From Cucumis sativus (Eukaryota > Streptophyta > Magnoliopsida > Cucurbitales > Cucurbitaceae), in assembly GCF_000004075.3 (NCBI RefSeq), contig NC_026660.2, positions 15,147,837-15,211,836 on the forward strand: 64,000 nt of DNA. The letters run 5' to 3'. The notes beneath the pieces were generated by a model that was given only the letters and a program-made list of their open reading frames with translations, did no database searches and had not been told where the DNA came from. Numbering within the stretch: the first letter of the stretch is position 1; the number at the start of each line of letters is the position of its first letter. Positions 1 to 13,823 of the stretch are shown one piece after another. Position numbers and translations under genes: made by a program.

Positions 1-3000
1 TTGTCTGTATGGCAGAGGGATGAATTGCCCCATTGATGGCTATGAATTTTGGAGAGGCAAAGGAATGCCCACCAAATGTTTGATAAAAGTCCCCAGTGAA
101 CTTTTTAGTGTAGGAAAAGGGTGTCTGTTGCCAATTCGTAGGGAGCAGCTTAGTGTAATGTATGAGACACGACGGCAGAGGGAAAGTGGGGGTGAGCTCC
201 ATATATTGTGTACTGTCTGTGTGCATATAAACTAACACTAACACATTCTAAACTCCAAAAAGTCAATATTTACTTGCTCTCTGCTTTTACGAAATGATTA
301 GATTTGGTGGGTGTCTCGGGAAAATATAAAAGAAAAAGGGGGGAAGGGAAAAAGGGGTAATAAAGAGTGGATATTTTTTGAGACAAAAAGCTAGATGAAG
401 GAGACCACCGAACCGAAAAGACAGATGCAAAAGCAATCAATAGATTAGTGGACACAGAAAGTCAAAAAAACACTCTTTTTTTTCTCCCTTGGAATAAAAT
501 CATGGCTATTGCAATCATATATTTGAATGCTTAGTTATTTGCCAAAGGGGAGGAAATGTTCTTTCCCCTCCATTGATTTCATTTTCCTCCTTGAATTTCA
601 AGTTCATATCCAATTTGATACTTCAATAAAGCTCCAAAAGTTACAATTATTCCATCAAGCTTATTGTTGTAATAATGTCATTAGTCTTATCTCTATTAAG
701 AAAAATGATTGATTGTTGTATGTATGACATGGTCTTATTGTAGTTGGCTTGCATTATTTAATAGAAAAAAAAACATCTACACATTTCATTTCGTTATGTA
801 TATAATGTACATGAATGTTCCAAACATTTTTGTTTTGACTGATATGTTAATATTTATCAAATGACATATTTGAATGTCTTTTTCTTAATCCTGACAACCA
901 AGCAAAACATGTCATTGTCATGGTAGATTGTTCTTTTTTCAGGAGAGATTTAGTAATGAGAACAACTTTTTTTAAACAATTAAAAAAAATATGTTTGGGA
1001 CATGATTCAATATATAAAATATCAACTAGTTTCAAGTAGGGTTTTATGAACTCAAGGATGAACACATTATTAACCCAAGAAAACTGATCTAGATTTGATT
1101 TTCATCCTTGTTTCATACATATAACTTACCGCTAGGAAGCAATTACTTCAAATGCGAGTTTTTCTTTTCAATTTTTTCTTCATTTTTTATTAGCTAATAT
1201 ATACTAAGTTGGTCTATGAGTTTTGTTTATTTAATCATCATACTTTCAAAATGTCTATATCAGGTATGGTGTTTCAAAATCATCTTTTCATTTTTATCTC
1301 ATTTTCTATGTTCAAAATTTCGAGATGATACTTCTTAAAATTTATACTCAACCATTTACCTTACATAAATTTATGTTAAAATTTGGTAATTTGGGAAACA
1401 TATGGCTCAAAAGAAACCAATGAAGAAAATAAAGTAATATTTGAACTCTTGTTTATTATAGTCTTCAAACATTTAAAATTTTAATCTTAGCAAAAATGTG
1501 AGATGAAATAATTTATTGTCCAATCCGTAATGCCGTGTTATTGCTACTCCACAATAGAGGGCAGATGGAAGAGTTCAAACAAAGTTCAATGCTTTAATTG
1601 GTATACATTACTACTTTTAGTATATAGATTAGTAAAAATATGAACATATATATATATATATTTAAGTGGTAATTTAAAGTGAGACAAACTATATTATGCT
1701 AATCCTTGTCTTTTAAAGTCAAAATATCAGAGTCTGAAAGTCAAATTTATTTTACTCTCTTTTTACTTTTTAACATTTTCTGTTCTTGCCGGTGGAGTTC
1801 TTTTCATAACTAATATATATATATATATTAAAATCAACATTTTACAAAAGAGTAGTTCTCTAACTAGTTTGCTTAAAAGTTAAAACAAAGGTCATTTTGA
1901 CCATTAAGAAGGCAAGCTTGCCAATCAAGAATTCAGTAGAGAATTTGAATTTTGTTCTGTATTTTTAGATTTATTGAATTTATAGATTACTTGGATTCTG
2001 TTTCTAAAAATTGTTCTTAGATTTGTGGTTAATTTTTTTTTTTAAAAAAATCTGTTTTCAGATTATAGATTAATATTTTCCATGCACATTTATTTACAAT
2101 CTTCCTCCTCCTCCTTTTTATTTTAATTTTTTCCCCAACAATAGCATGTAGGAATGATGGAACCTTTGAGATGAGATGAGATGATAATTATTGCCATTTC
2201 TACTCTACTTAGTTTCTCACAAGTATGCATGATACATGATTTCCTACTCAAGTACACTTATTATCAAGACATTGTATTTCAATTCACAATGTTTCGATGT
2301 AACATAACTGATACTGATAGGCACCCATGAACCAGAAAGAATACATACATACACACGCGCACACACACACCAGGCAACTACTTGTTGACGTAATAATATA
2401 TTTAAACAACTACTTGTTGAGACAATATCTAATATAATAAGCAATTTGATTTCAATTCATCAGCTTTTGCGTCAGCTACCACACACACACACACAATTGT
2501 TAATTAGAAATGTTTTTGATGGTGGTGGGTTATTTGTACATCTAGAAACGAAGGTCCACTGAACGTGGAAAAGAAAAAAAATTAAACAAATAGAAACATA
2601 ATTCAATGTCACCAGTGCTGAAAAATAATTTATATTCTTCTGCTTTTCCTCACCATAATTCTGGTCACTGGGAAAATCAATATTCTTGCGAGCTTTTATG
2701 ATATATATTTATGTGAATGAAAGAAAGAAAAAAAAAAAAAAAAAAAAAAAAAAGAAGAAGATAATGATAATGATAAAGACATAACACAAGGATTAAGCGG
2801 TCAAAAAACACTTTTTTTTCCATAGGAAACTAACTGGCTACCACTAGATGCTAAAGAATCAATTCACCATCTCTTGTGAAGTGTTTCAATATTATATATA
2901 TATATATTAAGTTGTGTTTCCATCAAGTCAAACAATTACATATGTCTAAATTGTTCAAACATCCAAGAATGAGTGTAGTTTACCGTAGATTATACCAGAT

Positions 3001-3012
3001 TAGCCTAAACTT
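1..3012. other. Intergenic, AT-rich; no gene seen
   Basis: No reading frame here looks coding. The first 240 bases are richer in G and C than the rest and could be the edge of a gene lying outside the window, but nothing is recognisable. The stretch holds several short AT runs, a CA/ACAT microsatellite near 2342-2371, a 15-base direct repeat around CAACTACTTGTTG near 2375-2420, and a long A-run near 2718-2752. Confidence 0.6.
2718..2775. repeat. Long poly(A) run followed by GAA/GAT microsatellite
   Basis: More than 25 uninterrupted A residues are followed by AAG and AATGAT repeats. This may be the tail of an old retroposed sequence or simple slippage. No retroposon body was recognised upstream. 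Confidence 0.6.
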
Positions 3013-5826
3013 TTAGTTTCTCTTCTTCTTATGCTGCTTCCCCAATTTTGATCTCCTTTGCTTGAACAGATAAAGGTACAGTTTCAAGAACAATAGTGGG
3101 TAGACAAGAAGCAGAACCTGAACAACAATATTAGATTGGGAGATAAGCATATGTTGGCAGGATTATTACATGTAGAGTAATCTCACTTCGGGTAAATCAA
3201 AATAACTAAGTTCTTCCTAGGAAGATCTACGGAGGGTTTGGACATACCCTGATGAAATTGTAATAGCTCAAGGGGAGGTAATCAAAGACATCTGCATAGA
3301 GGTTCTTCTTTATCATAAATGGAATTGCTTGGTACATGAGCCACACTGCACAAAATCAAATGCTTCTAATAAGTTGCCAATGATCCTTTTTCTTGATGAA
3401 ATGGAATATTAGTTTATGTTCTGTGCATCATCACTCACAGTAAAATACAAGTAAATTTAGAGTACTGGTGAAGAGAAAAAGGGGATATTTGACTCGTGAT
3501 TTCAATAAGCATGGTGGTTCGAGGGTTGAGAAGATTGAGTTTATGTACCGGTAATTAAATTGGAGAAACCAAGGTTTTTGTAGCATATGTTTGTTTCCTA
3601 GGCTCGTGATTTGTCAAAATATATGGCTTGAGAATTTATTTGGAAGCGTGGGTTTAAGTAGCAATACATAGATCAGCTCCCCAATTCTAGCCTATACAAA
3701 CCCAACCAGTGAACTAAGCACTACGCCAGTTCCTTGAAGATATATCAAATTATAGGAATAAAGATGAGTTAGATATTGTGACTCACTTTCACCAATTGTC
3801 ACTCCAATAGGATAGAGGATTATGAATGCAGTGTACCTAGAAGAAACAAAACACAAAATTAAATATTAGAATTATTCTTCTCATTTTGGGTACGTGTTGT
3901 TTTCCTTGGAAGATGAAGAGTACCTAAGATATGTAAGCCAAAATGGGCAAACTCCCAAGCAATTCAAAGCATGGTGAAAATATCTGATAACCTGAATCCA
4001 TTTCATCACAGTAAGAATCCAGAAACCCAATTGATTAAGGAAAAAAGAAAACGTATGAAGATGAAGAATATCCCAAAGGCGGTAGAGAACATCAGTGTAA
4101 GGAATTACAATTTGACGGAGAGATGGAACTCCAGGTAAATCAATGAAAATAAGCAGCAAAGAGAGAAAAGGAAATCGTTAAGAAGACAACAAACTAGCAA
4201 GCACAAAAAGAAAGAATGCTATCATTTTACCATAAGAAGAATGCCATTAACCTTTTTCTTTCTTTCTTTCTTCTTTTAAGATATAGATAGGTTGCATTCG
4301 GAAGACTTAGATTTCACTTTTCAGTAGAGCAAGGTAAAATCTCTGATATTTGTAACAGATTACAATTATCTTAGCATGATTATATTTATTGCTCGCTAGC
4401 CCAGCCCTACCAAACTATCCATCTATAAGTAAAGACTAAATTGGTACTTGGCTATTACTCTCTAACAAACCTAAAATCAACCTCTAATTTTCTTCTAAGA
4501 TATATGTTTAAAAAATGTCTGCTCGTTCACTACCTAATTTTGTTAAGTAATTTAAAGAAAGAATGAACCGTAAACCACAGATACCCAACTTTGAAAGAAA
4601 AAGAAATTTTTTTACCTCAGATAAGCTCCAAGCTAGGAAAGTGATGAACACAGAAGGCAACCGTTGAATCTGTCAAACAAAAAGAAAGAGCAGTGAATTA
4701 CTTGTAGTTGTCATGAACGTTATGGCTGTTTATGTTATCAAGATTGTAATAGAATCCGTTAAATATTTTGTTTGAGTAGTTAGTGGAGCACTTATGCTTA
4801 TATATTATATATCCAAGTGTTCTATTCATTAACAATACAATTAACTACACAAAATTTCCACTATTTCTTCCGGCTCTCTAGGAGGAAAACATCCAGCAAG
4901 AAACTATGTCTTTCTGGTAAAGAAAATTGCAAGATAATGAGAAAGACAAAGAACCTCATCAAGTTGACGAACAACTGCAACCACAAAATGAACCCTCCCA
5001 CCCCATTGCATTAGAGGAAGCAGCACTCCAGTTGGTACCAGGCCTGAAGTTTAAAGGTTATCATTCTTGGATATTGTTAAGCGATATAAAATAAAATTTG
5101 TCGTTATTCACGAGCTTAAACTTTTGGGTTAATAGGTGATTTAAGATGACATCAAGGAAGTGTAGTGTAGTATGGGAGGTCATGTGTTGCCATCTCTCCA
5201 ATTAAAGTTGGTTTCCACTTGTTGAATCTCTTTTATACTTGTATTCTCTCCAATTATGATTAGTTTCCATTTGTTGAGTCTTTCCCGTATTTAAGGCATA
5301 AAGTGAAGGAAAGAAGGAAAGAGTTAGATGATATAAAGTTAAATTTGCCTTTTAACTCATAAGCTTAACCATTTGGGTTATGGGGTGATTTAAGAGATAT
5401 CAAAGAAAAGAATATCACCAAAGTTCCTTTAAATTACCAACAGCTCCATGAATGACTTCCAAGAATGCAGCAGTTTGCAAGAAACCTTTGAAGAGAAAGG
5501 AAAAGCATAAGAACCTCTTATCCATCATCCAATTCAACGGACATTTTCTATCAGATTCCTAAACTTTCCTAGGAACAAAATAGAGGGCTAAAAACTTACA
5601 GACAAGTTCTCCCGTAGACGAGTAAGCACCACTAGTAGATTTAGTGGCTGCAAAATCTCCCACAAGTCTGTAAAGAGAAACCATCCTGACAACAAGAAAG
5701 AAAATTCCATTGCTGACGAAGAACAACAGCAGAAAGATAAGACTGGAAAATTGAAAAATACCATTACCAGCCAAAACCTTGGAGGGAATTGTAAGTTAGA
5801 AGATATAAATTCGATAGACGAGACAT
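3013..5826 (-). CDS. PASTICCINO2-like 3-hydroxyacyl-CoA dehydratase (HACD/PTPLA family)
   Basis: Spliced gene of nine exons: 5768-5826, 5600-5685, 5438-5485, 4955-5043, 4616-4669, 3924-3991, 3787-3836, 3248-3345, 3013-3117. All junctions are GT-AG and keep frame, giving 218 residues, close to plant PAS2 length. The family removes water from 3-hydroxyacyl-CoA in very-long-chain fatty acid elongation at the ER. Visible family features are an N-terminal YNSLQGFGW segment, LQTAAFLEVIHGAVGLV (about 51-67), QWGGR, the VIRY segment (about 113-116) and RYTAFIILYPIGVTIGE (135-151). Tyr143 and Glu151 are the likely catalytic pair. Several hydrophobic helices are evident. The lysine-rich end KKKRN fits a KKXX ER-retrieval signal. 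It looks closer to the PAS2-like paralogue than to PAS2 itself. The start is the ATG of the first exon, which directly precedes the family's N-terminal segment. Confidence 0.88.
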
Positions 5827-8744
5827 TGTGTTGTTGATAAATTGAACAGTAACCCACTTCTTGACCTTCAAATTGGAAATGGAAATAGAAATAGAAAGTT
5901 TCTGTTTTGATGGGTTCTCTTCTCTCAGGTTTTGGTAAAAATCACATCTGGGAGTAGAGAAATCGGAATGGAATTAACTTGGGGGGGTTCTGTTTTTGTT
6001 TCTTTGGACTCAACTTGGGATATGATGTCAATAAATTGCCAACCATTATGTTTTTTTCCAGCCAAAGTAAATTAAGGCTAATTTGTTTGGAGCGCCACCA
6101 CTTTCAATACATAGGCTACTAAGTCAACTTGGCTTTATAACCATCCTGTCTCTTCCACTCATTATTGTTTTACTCTCTTGTAATAACAGCATACTCTTTT
6201 TATTTGGAGAGATGATACTAAACATTATACTATAAAAATAGAAAACAGGTTACTCCATAGTTCCAAATCTATTTATATCCCTAAACTTTAGAAGTTTGGT
6301 CGATTTATTTCAATTTAAACATTAAACTTTTGTAAAGGTAAATTGGTCGATTTATTTCAATTTAAACATTAAACTTTTGTAAAGGTAAATTTACCCTCTC
6401 CATTCAAGACTATATATGAAATTGATTTGTATGTTTTAACTTTATCTAAATTATATATAAAAAACTTACAGTTTAACCTAATTTTATATATAATACATAT
6501 TTCATTTTATTTAAAAAAAATTGAATTGAATTGAGTTTATAATATGATATAATATTTTTCTTTAATGTTTATTTAATATATTTCTACCTTTTAAATTTTA
6601 AAATTCAAATTCTGAATATCAAGAAAACACAAAAATGTTGTTTTCAAAATTTACACAAGTTAAATAACAAAAAAAAGTTACGGTTAAAAAAATCAAAATT
6701 CATATTGTCTTTCAAAAAAATATATTCCCTAATCTAAAAACATAAAATAAAATCTAAATTGGATTGTAACATGCATAAATCCATTTTTTTTAAAGAAAAA
6801 AATTGTATTTCATTGCTGCTAAAAGATATAATATTGTGGTGTCTTTCCTGAATAAGTACTTCCACTTCGGATTCTCAATATAAAATTCACTTCCCTCCTT
6901 AGTCCTTAGTTCTTAGCCATATATATGTGAATTATTTAGGATTTCTTTCCCCCTGAAATATACCATTCTAATCCACAAAGAAACCAATTAAACCTGTTGA
7001 CTGGTCAAGTGAGGAATTATTCCCATCCCCACTTTTCTCTCTGTCCATTAGGAATGTGGCTGAGAATCATGCTCTCTTGTACATGATTTATTACTTAGGT
7101 TCCTTTACTTACAAACTATACTAATTTTAGGATTTGTATATTGTTTGATTAGACTCATCAAGCATCAAACTACAGCATGCTTTTATCGCACAAAAAGATA
7201 TATCTACGCTACAAGACGTATCTTTTTTATTTCAGTCACTTCAAGTTTACTATTGTTGTTGTAAGTAAAACACATGTTAAACGTCGATCACGTATGAGAT
7301 CAATTTTATTGATAAAAATAATTAACATATTGACTCTTTGATGTGACTATATTTAACTTAGTACCCTAGTGATAACACTAACTCTTGTGTCTTGTGTCTT
7401 GTGTCGTGTCTTATCGATCTAAAATGGTTTTCTAGCTAGTTTGTCTGTGGTTAATTGGAAGGCAAAGATGGTATGAGCTTTAAACAACTGTTTATGGCAT
7501 GCTTGAGTGGTTGGTGAGGTAGGGGTTTGGTCAACTCTTCCTAGAGCTAGCAAACATGCTAATTAAAGTAGCAAGACCTGATGTCCAAATGGACTTTTTT
7601 TTTTCACCCTCTTCTTTAATGTTAAAAATTAACTCACAACACATCAATTATTTTGTTTCTTCTATATAATAATTGGGAGATACTTTCTTTTGAGAAGGAT
7701 GATAGATACTATTTGTTATTATTATCATTGCTGTTTGTCTTTTGACATGTTTGTTGGATACATTGGTCTTTTTTGGAAGGCATCAAAGTGTATCATACTG
7801 TTGAATATGCTCTTCCACTTATCATATTTTTATGAGATGCAAAAATTAATTCATCTGTCCTACCCTTTACTTCCTTCCATCTTCTAACTCAACTTGAATT
7901 TTTTGGGTAAAATAACATTTTAACATTTTGTATTTGTGTGTTATATATAAGTTTAGTGGATCTTTTAAATTTTAAAAAAATGTCCAACTGATACTTTTGA
8001 TTATGTGTCTATTAGATTTTTAGTTTTGCTTAGAATAAGTCTTTGATCTTTTTGACATTTTTTTAATATGTCTATTAAACATAACGTTAAAATGTTATAG
8101 TTCCATGGGACATAATTCTACAATTCCAATTTTATGTCCTTTTACGTGTTAAAAAATGAACATATCAAAGATGAATCAGATGGAAAGTTAAAAGTTTTTA
8201 TAAATTATCATAAGCAAAATTAAAAGTTTAGGAAGGTATTAAATATTAGAAAAGTTTACGTATTGGAGGGACAATATATAAATTGGAAAAGGTAGAGTAA
8301 ATTAAACCAGTGATATATATATATATATTAGGGATGTGGTGGTGGTGAGTTGAATTGATAATGGTGTTAATGGAACTGTCCAGCTAACAAGATATAATTT
8401 ATAAATCAGCCTTAGAAAAACCCAAAAAGCAAATGCCGCCTTTTGTTTTTAACTTAACCACTTTTTATCTTTATCTTCATCTTTTCTCTTTCTCTTTCTC
8501 TGTTATTTATATATACTCTATTGCTTTTATTTAGAAGATAGAAACGAACAGCCATCAAAAGTTTTTATTCAAAACTTAATCACATCACAGAAGTAGAAAA
8601 ATGGATCTAAATCCATCACTTTCCATTATTCTTTAACTTAGTTTGTATGAACAAAAACACAGCTAAAAAAGCACATTAACTTACAAATGCATTAGTGAAC
8701 TTAGACGACAACAGAAGTAATCACTACATATTTATACACAAAAT
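5827..8744. other. Intergenic; shared upstream region of two minus-strand genes
   Basis: No gene seen. The part just above 5826 is the leader and promoter side of the dehydratase gene. The rest is AT-rich, with one 47-bp tandem duplication (6296-6389) and short TA repeats. The 3' untranslated part of the MYB gene should end within about 8450-8744. Confidence 0.55.
6296..6389. repeat. Tandem duplication, two 47-bp units
   Basis: The unit starting TTGGTCGATTTATTTCAA occurs at 6296-6342 and again at 6343-6389 with no difference that I can see. A recent local duplication is likely. Confidence 0.9.
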
Positions 8745-9757
8745 TCAATAGAAAAAATTCTGATTAGGCTGAGCTAAGCCAAGACATGGCCACCCAGAGA
8801 ATATTAGCTTGCTTTCTTCTTCCTCCATCTTCCACAGTGAATCCCCACAGCAATAATCCTCCCATGAAGAAGCAGCAGAATTCAAAGCAGGACAAGAAAA
8901 GTTATTGTCTTCACTATACACATCTTGATTCATAATCAAACTCTCATGATTTGATACCTCAATATCTTTCCATATATCATCCATGGTGTATCCATTTTGA
9001 TCACCACCCACTTCTTTGTTCTCTTCAATCTTCTTCTTTGTTGAAGATGAAGCTGATATTTCAGACCCACCTGAATCAAAAAACTTCACTGGTCCTGTAT
9101 CTGCAGGAAATTCCTTTGCTGGGTTGTTGAAGGAAGAAGATGAAGAAGAAATTGATGATGATGATGATGACGATGATGAAGAAGAAGATGCAGATAAACC
9201 CCTTCTTTTCTCTTGTGCTTTTTTCCTCATATGGGTTCTCCAGTAGTTCTTGATTTCATTATCAGTTCTACCTGGTAATTTTCTAGCAATTTTGGACCAT
9301 CTGATATTGAAACAAAACAAGAGGAATTTAGAGATCAAATGGTTCAGAAGTTTAGACTTAAGAATCTATGAAGTTTGTAGAGATGAACCTGTTTCCCCAT
9401 TTGGCGTGAAGTTCAAGCACAAGTCTTTCTTCTTGAGTAGTCATCTTTCCTCTCTTAAGACCAGGATGAAGATAATTAACCCATCTCAGCCTACAGCTTT
9501 TGCCTGTTCTATTCAATCCTACAACAAAAATTCCACAAAATTTCCCAAAATCCAAAAGTAATCAAAACAGAGTCCTTTGAAAAAAAGATAAAATCTTCAG
9601 TTTAGCCTACCTATCAACTGTCTCCCGCCACCTTCAAACCTGAAACTTTTGCAATGAAATCCCATCTTCGATCTCCAAATAAGCCCACAAAGCATATCAG
9701 CTGAATGTCTTCTTGTTCTGTCCATGGACCCTTTCTGATTTCCTGTCCTTCAACCAT
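8745..9757 (-). CDS. R2R3-MYB transcription factor, MYB48/MYB59 type
   Basis: Three exons: 9640-9757, 9389-9518 and 8745-9300. GT-AG junctions keep frame and give 267 residues. The two MYB repeats span about residues 10-106. Regular tryptophans are visible at 12, 32 and 52 in the first repeat and at 80, 84 and 103 in the second. The stretches [19 protein letters not shown] and [18 protein letters not shown] are nearly those I know from Arabidopsis MYB48 and MYB59, nuclear regulators linked to root growth, cell cycle and ion responses. After the DNA-binding domain comes a serine-rich low-complexity tract (about 119-141), then an acidic tail with several tryptophans. The start is the ATG before the first repeat. 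A TATA box lies 74 bases upstream. The first intron begins with sequence suggesting alternative splicing (see findings). Family call is firm; the exact orthologue is not. Confidence 0.93.
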
Positions 9758-9830
9758 TTTTTTTTTTCTTTTCTTCTTTTTTTCTCTCTCAGCTCACCAA
9801 CTCATGGAGACTTTGAGTGTATTCAACTAA

Positions 9831-9838
9831 TATTTATA
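9831..9838 (-). promoter_or_regulatory. TATA box of the MYB gene
   Basis: TATAAATA on the minus strand, 74 bases upstream of the MYB start codon. It is a good match to the plant consensus at a plausible distance. A pyrimidine-rich leader lies between it and the ATG. Confidence 0.65.
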
Positions 9839-12800
9839 GCATCACAATCTCAAGTAAGTGACTTTACTTTATGAAGGAGTTTTGAATCCTGACCGTACGT
9901 GTAATGTAATGTAATGGAGGGAGAGCCACCAATGGAAGTGAGGTGGGGTTTTTTATTTATTAGTGATAAGTAACCTTATGCATATGATGTAAGCCATTAA
10001 CACCAAAAATAATCAAAGTAAGCGATTGATATGTTGATGTAGCTTTCAAAAACGCCTCTTTCGAACCCAAGGGTCGATCAACTTCTTCCTGTCTGTCTCT
10101 AGTATTCTTTTAGAAATAAAAAAACAAAAGGGAAAAACAACCCACTATACATTGAGATCTTTTTTCTTTAATATAGAAAGAAAAATAAAGTTTTTATAAG
10201 GTATTATGAAAACCCACGTTGGGATTTCAAAATAAGGTGGAGTTTTGTGGAAGGCAATTGGTATATGCGTTGAAAGTGTTCGATGAAATGCTCCATAGAG
10301 TTCTAATGTGTAAACAAATAAAGGTTAAAACTGCGGTAAAGTGGTTAGTGGAATACCTTTGTGTTTCTGAAAATGCTTGTCAAATCATTTGTATTGAGAA
10401 AAGACATCATCTAAATTCCACCAACAATGGGAAGAGAAGAGCAAACAAAAAAGATAAAAAGAAAAGGCTTAGAAACCACCTTTTTTTCCCCTTTGTTTTG
10501 GGTGCAAATTCGTAGTGTTGATTGCTGGAATAAGCTGCTGAAGAGAAATGAGTTCAAAATGAAATTAGGAGATTTGGACCAAGTAGCCCTTTTTAAGAAA
10601 AATAAAACTAAGCTTCTATCAACTTTGTTTTGTATATTGCAAATCTAACAAAAAAAAAAAAGAAAAATATTAATAATATTAGAGATTTTAATTGTGGTTA
10701 GTTGAGGAAATAATTCTAAGGAGGATTGTAAAATGAAGAGGAAAAGAATGGAAGCAGAAGGAGAGGAAAAATATTATTGCCATTATTGATTATGAAAAGA
10801 ATTATAAGTAGGATTATTGTCTCTTTTAAAAGCATTATAAACTTCTATTTCTGATTTTTAATTACTTTGTTGATTGTTTCAATCTGTGGTTATGTTTGTA
10901 TTCTGTAGGTTGTAAACCCATTTCAACAACATCAATTTCTACCTACAAATTATAAAGATGAACTTATTTAAAAAATACAATTGATTTTAATTTAATAAAA
11001 TGTCTTTAGAGTTCACAAACTCAATCAAATGGCAATCACATGGTAATAAGATGTCAATCTGATTGATTATATTTTTGTGAAATAGTTGTACTTATTTCAG
11101 TTATATGGGAAGATATATATGGTTTGAGTTGTGGAATTTATAAGAGCCTTTAATTTTCTTTCTATTGTCATCTAATTACTATTTTATTTCTATGTAATAA
11201 TTAGTAGTTTGTGATCGTCGTATCAATTTTTATAACATATCGAGTACTCCATGATTTATTTATATTACGACCCAAAAATGAGTATCTATTTGAATTAATG
11301 CTTCACGAGTGTTTTGTTAAAAAAAAAAAAAAGTATTCCATGATTTCTATCAAATTGTCATGTGATCACTGTCTAAATGATATATTACTGTTATCTGATT
11401 GTTTTGTGAGATTTTTATTAGATATTTAGTACTTTATGGTTATTAATTATGTGATTGTTATGAAAAAAACAGTAATCAAATGAAAAAGAAAAAGTTAATC
11501 ATATGACAATTAGGAAGCAATTAAGCAATATAAAAAAATTACTATGACAAGAGAAAGAAGTCAAATGTCAATCTACCAAAGAAGCTAACTAAAATTGGAA
11601 AAAAAAAAAAAAGTAGAACAATTGGAATGTAATAATAGAAGATAACCAAAAGACAATTCGACGGTAATCAAATGATTATATGAGTATTTTGTTGTGGTTG
11701 TGGTTGAACTTCCTATGGTCATTTTTCATAGTGGTAATGGAATGATCTGTTTGAAAATTTTGTATAGCTAAAGTTTTAACTTTTTAATTGAACATAAAAA
11801 TCAAACCGCTAATTTTAAATTTAACAATCAACATCATATTAATTGAATTATGTTTGTTCTTGATGTGCTTCATGAATTATAAATTTTGTAAAATTAAGTC
11901 TACGTAGTTTGAGATAAACAAACTAATTACACAGTTAATTCAATCTAGACTTAGCTTATGTTATGTAGACTATGAGTTACATCTCTTTTTCAACTTTTTG
12001 CTTCAACTTGATAAGAGTATTTTAACGATGGATTTGACATATTTTGTTGGCTCTTAAGTATTTTAGTAGTTGTTATAGCTTTTTCGTAATGTTTCGACTG
12101 TTTTATTGGTTCGATTTTCTAATTTTGTTTAATTATTGTAAGGTGAAAAATCAAATTATTGACTTTGAAGATGCTAATTAATATTTTGTTAGTTGAGTAA
12201 TGTTCAAGTTACAACTTATTTGTAGGATTTCGGTTCACTTTATAGTTTCATTAAGTTGATCTTTTTCTAATTTTATTTTATATATGTTTATAAAGAGTTG
12301 AACTCTAATATTATTTATTTTAAAAATTACGAAAACTTAATAATGTATTGTAATTCAATTCTTACGTTTGAATTGAACGTTCTAAACTCATTCTATGCAA
12401 TTTGCATAGTTTTCAATCCAACCATTTTATTTTAGTGTCGATTTCAAATAGACGGGTGTGGAGATTAAGGATGAAAAGGAAAAGGGTATTTTCGAAAAGT
12501 AAAATAAAAGGGAAAAAAAGGGGGGGAGGATGAATTGAAACAAATAGAAGAGTCTCCTCTCCCCCACTAAAAACAAAGAGTATGTGATTTTGGCCAAAAA
12601 TCCTATCCAAACCCTTATCTTATCAAAATTAAGTTTTTCCATCACAATCTTGTCAATTCCACCACAATAATCAAACATTCCACCATTTTGGGATTACACT
12701 ACCAACTAGATATTTTTATTATTATTATTATTTTCCTCATTAATTATATTATTCCACACCCTTAAAATAAAAATAACACTATACACATTCATTCTTAAAT

Positions 12801-13792
12801 ATTAATAATATTAATAATAAAGAGAATAATTTATTATATTCATAATTATGGAAGTATTGAAAATATATTCCCTCTCTATCCTTCAGTTCCAAATTTAGAA
12901 AAATAAGCATTGGGAATAATTTTAGGTATATAGTACAATTTTGGTAAAAAAGAAAAATAAATATAATAAAAAGCTTGGAAACACTTAATTGATATTATGA
13001 ATAAATATTGAGTTGGTAACATGAGATGACAGCACTACCAAAAAAAACACATATGATAAGGAAGAAATGGAATTTGGTATCACCTTGGTGTCTCCATCAA
13101 AATTCAAAATCAAATACATACAAACATCCTTGGAATTTAGTATATGTTTAAGGGGCTCAAGTTTTTCTCTTAACTTTGTCGTTTATAAAAATTTGCTATT
13201 TTTAAAAGTTTTTCTTTAGAATTTGTTTGATTTTATTCTTTGTATCTTTTAGATGTCTAATTTTAATTTTTATATTTCATAAATCTTTAAAATTAATTTT
13301 TTAAGAATGAATTGATGAAAGAAAGTAGAAAGAAAATAAATGAGTATTGGAAATCATGTAAGCAGCTGAGCTGAATTGAGTGGTTCCTAGGTTGATTTGA
13401 AAAATTCAAACTTATTATTAATTCTAGAATGTATATATATATATGTTTTAGTTAGTGATACAATTTATATATACATATATTACTTTAATTATATTTAATC
13501 TTATATTTGTTTGGGACACTTATTTTTCAACTCCGAAGAACAATATATTTTTTGCAACATGGAAAGGAAATTTATATAAATTGAATGGTTAATCTTAATT
13601 GAGTATATGAAAAATAATGTGGGTGGCCCCGTTTAGGAGTATTGAATGTGAGGATGAGCAGCCATTGTACAGTGTGAAGCATTTTCCATTTTTTCAAAAG
13701 GAAAAAGAAAAAGAAAAAAAAGTGTGGAGCATTTTGCATTTAAAGAACCCACCAAATATTTTATTTGCCTTTTCGCCCACCCCCCCATTAAA

Positions 13793-13823
<31 letters not shown>

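Noticed and set aside
20..235. 71-codon plus-strand frame at the window start
   Set aside because: No recognisable motif, no promoter, and composition that could be a gene edge; not enough to call.
9016..9246. Frame with a long Asp/Glu run opposite the MYB gene
   Set aside because: Antisense shadow of the MYB serine tract.
10219..10515. Frame with ALKVFDEML, resembling a PPR repeat
   Set aside because: One weak motif only; the rest is lysine-rich and unlike PPR proteins.
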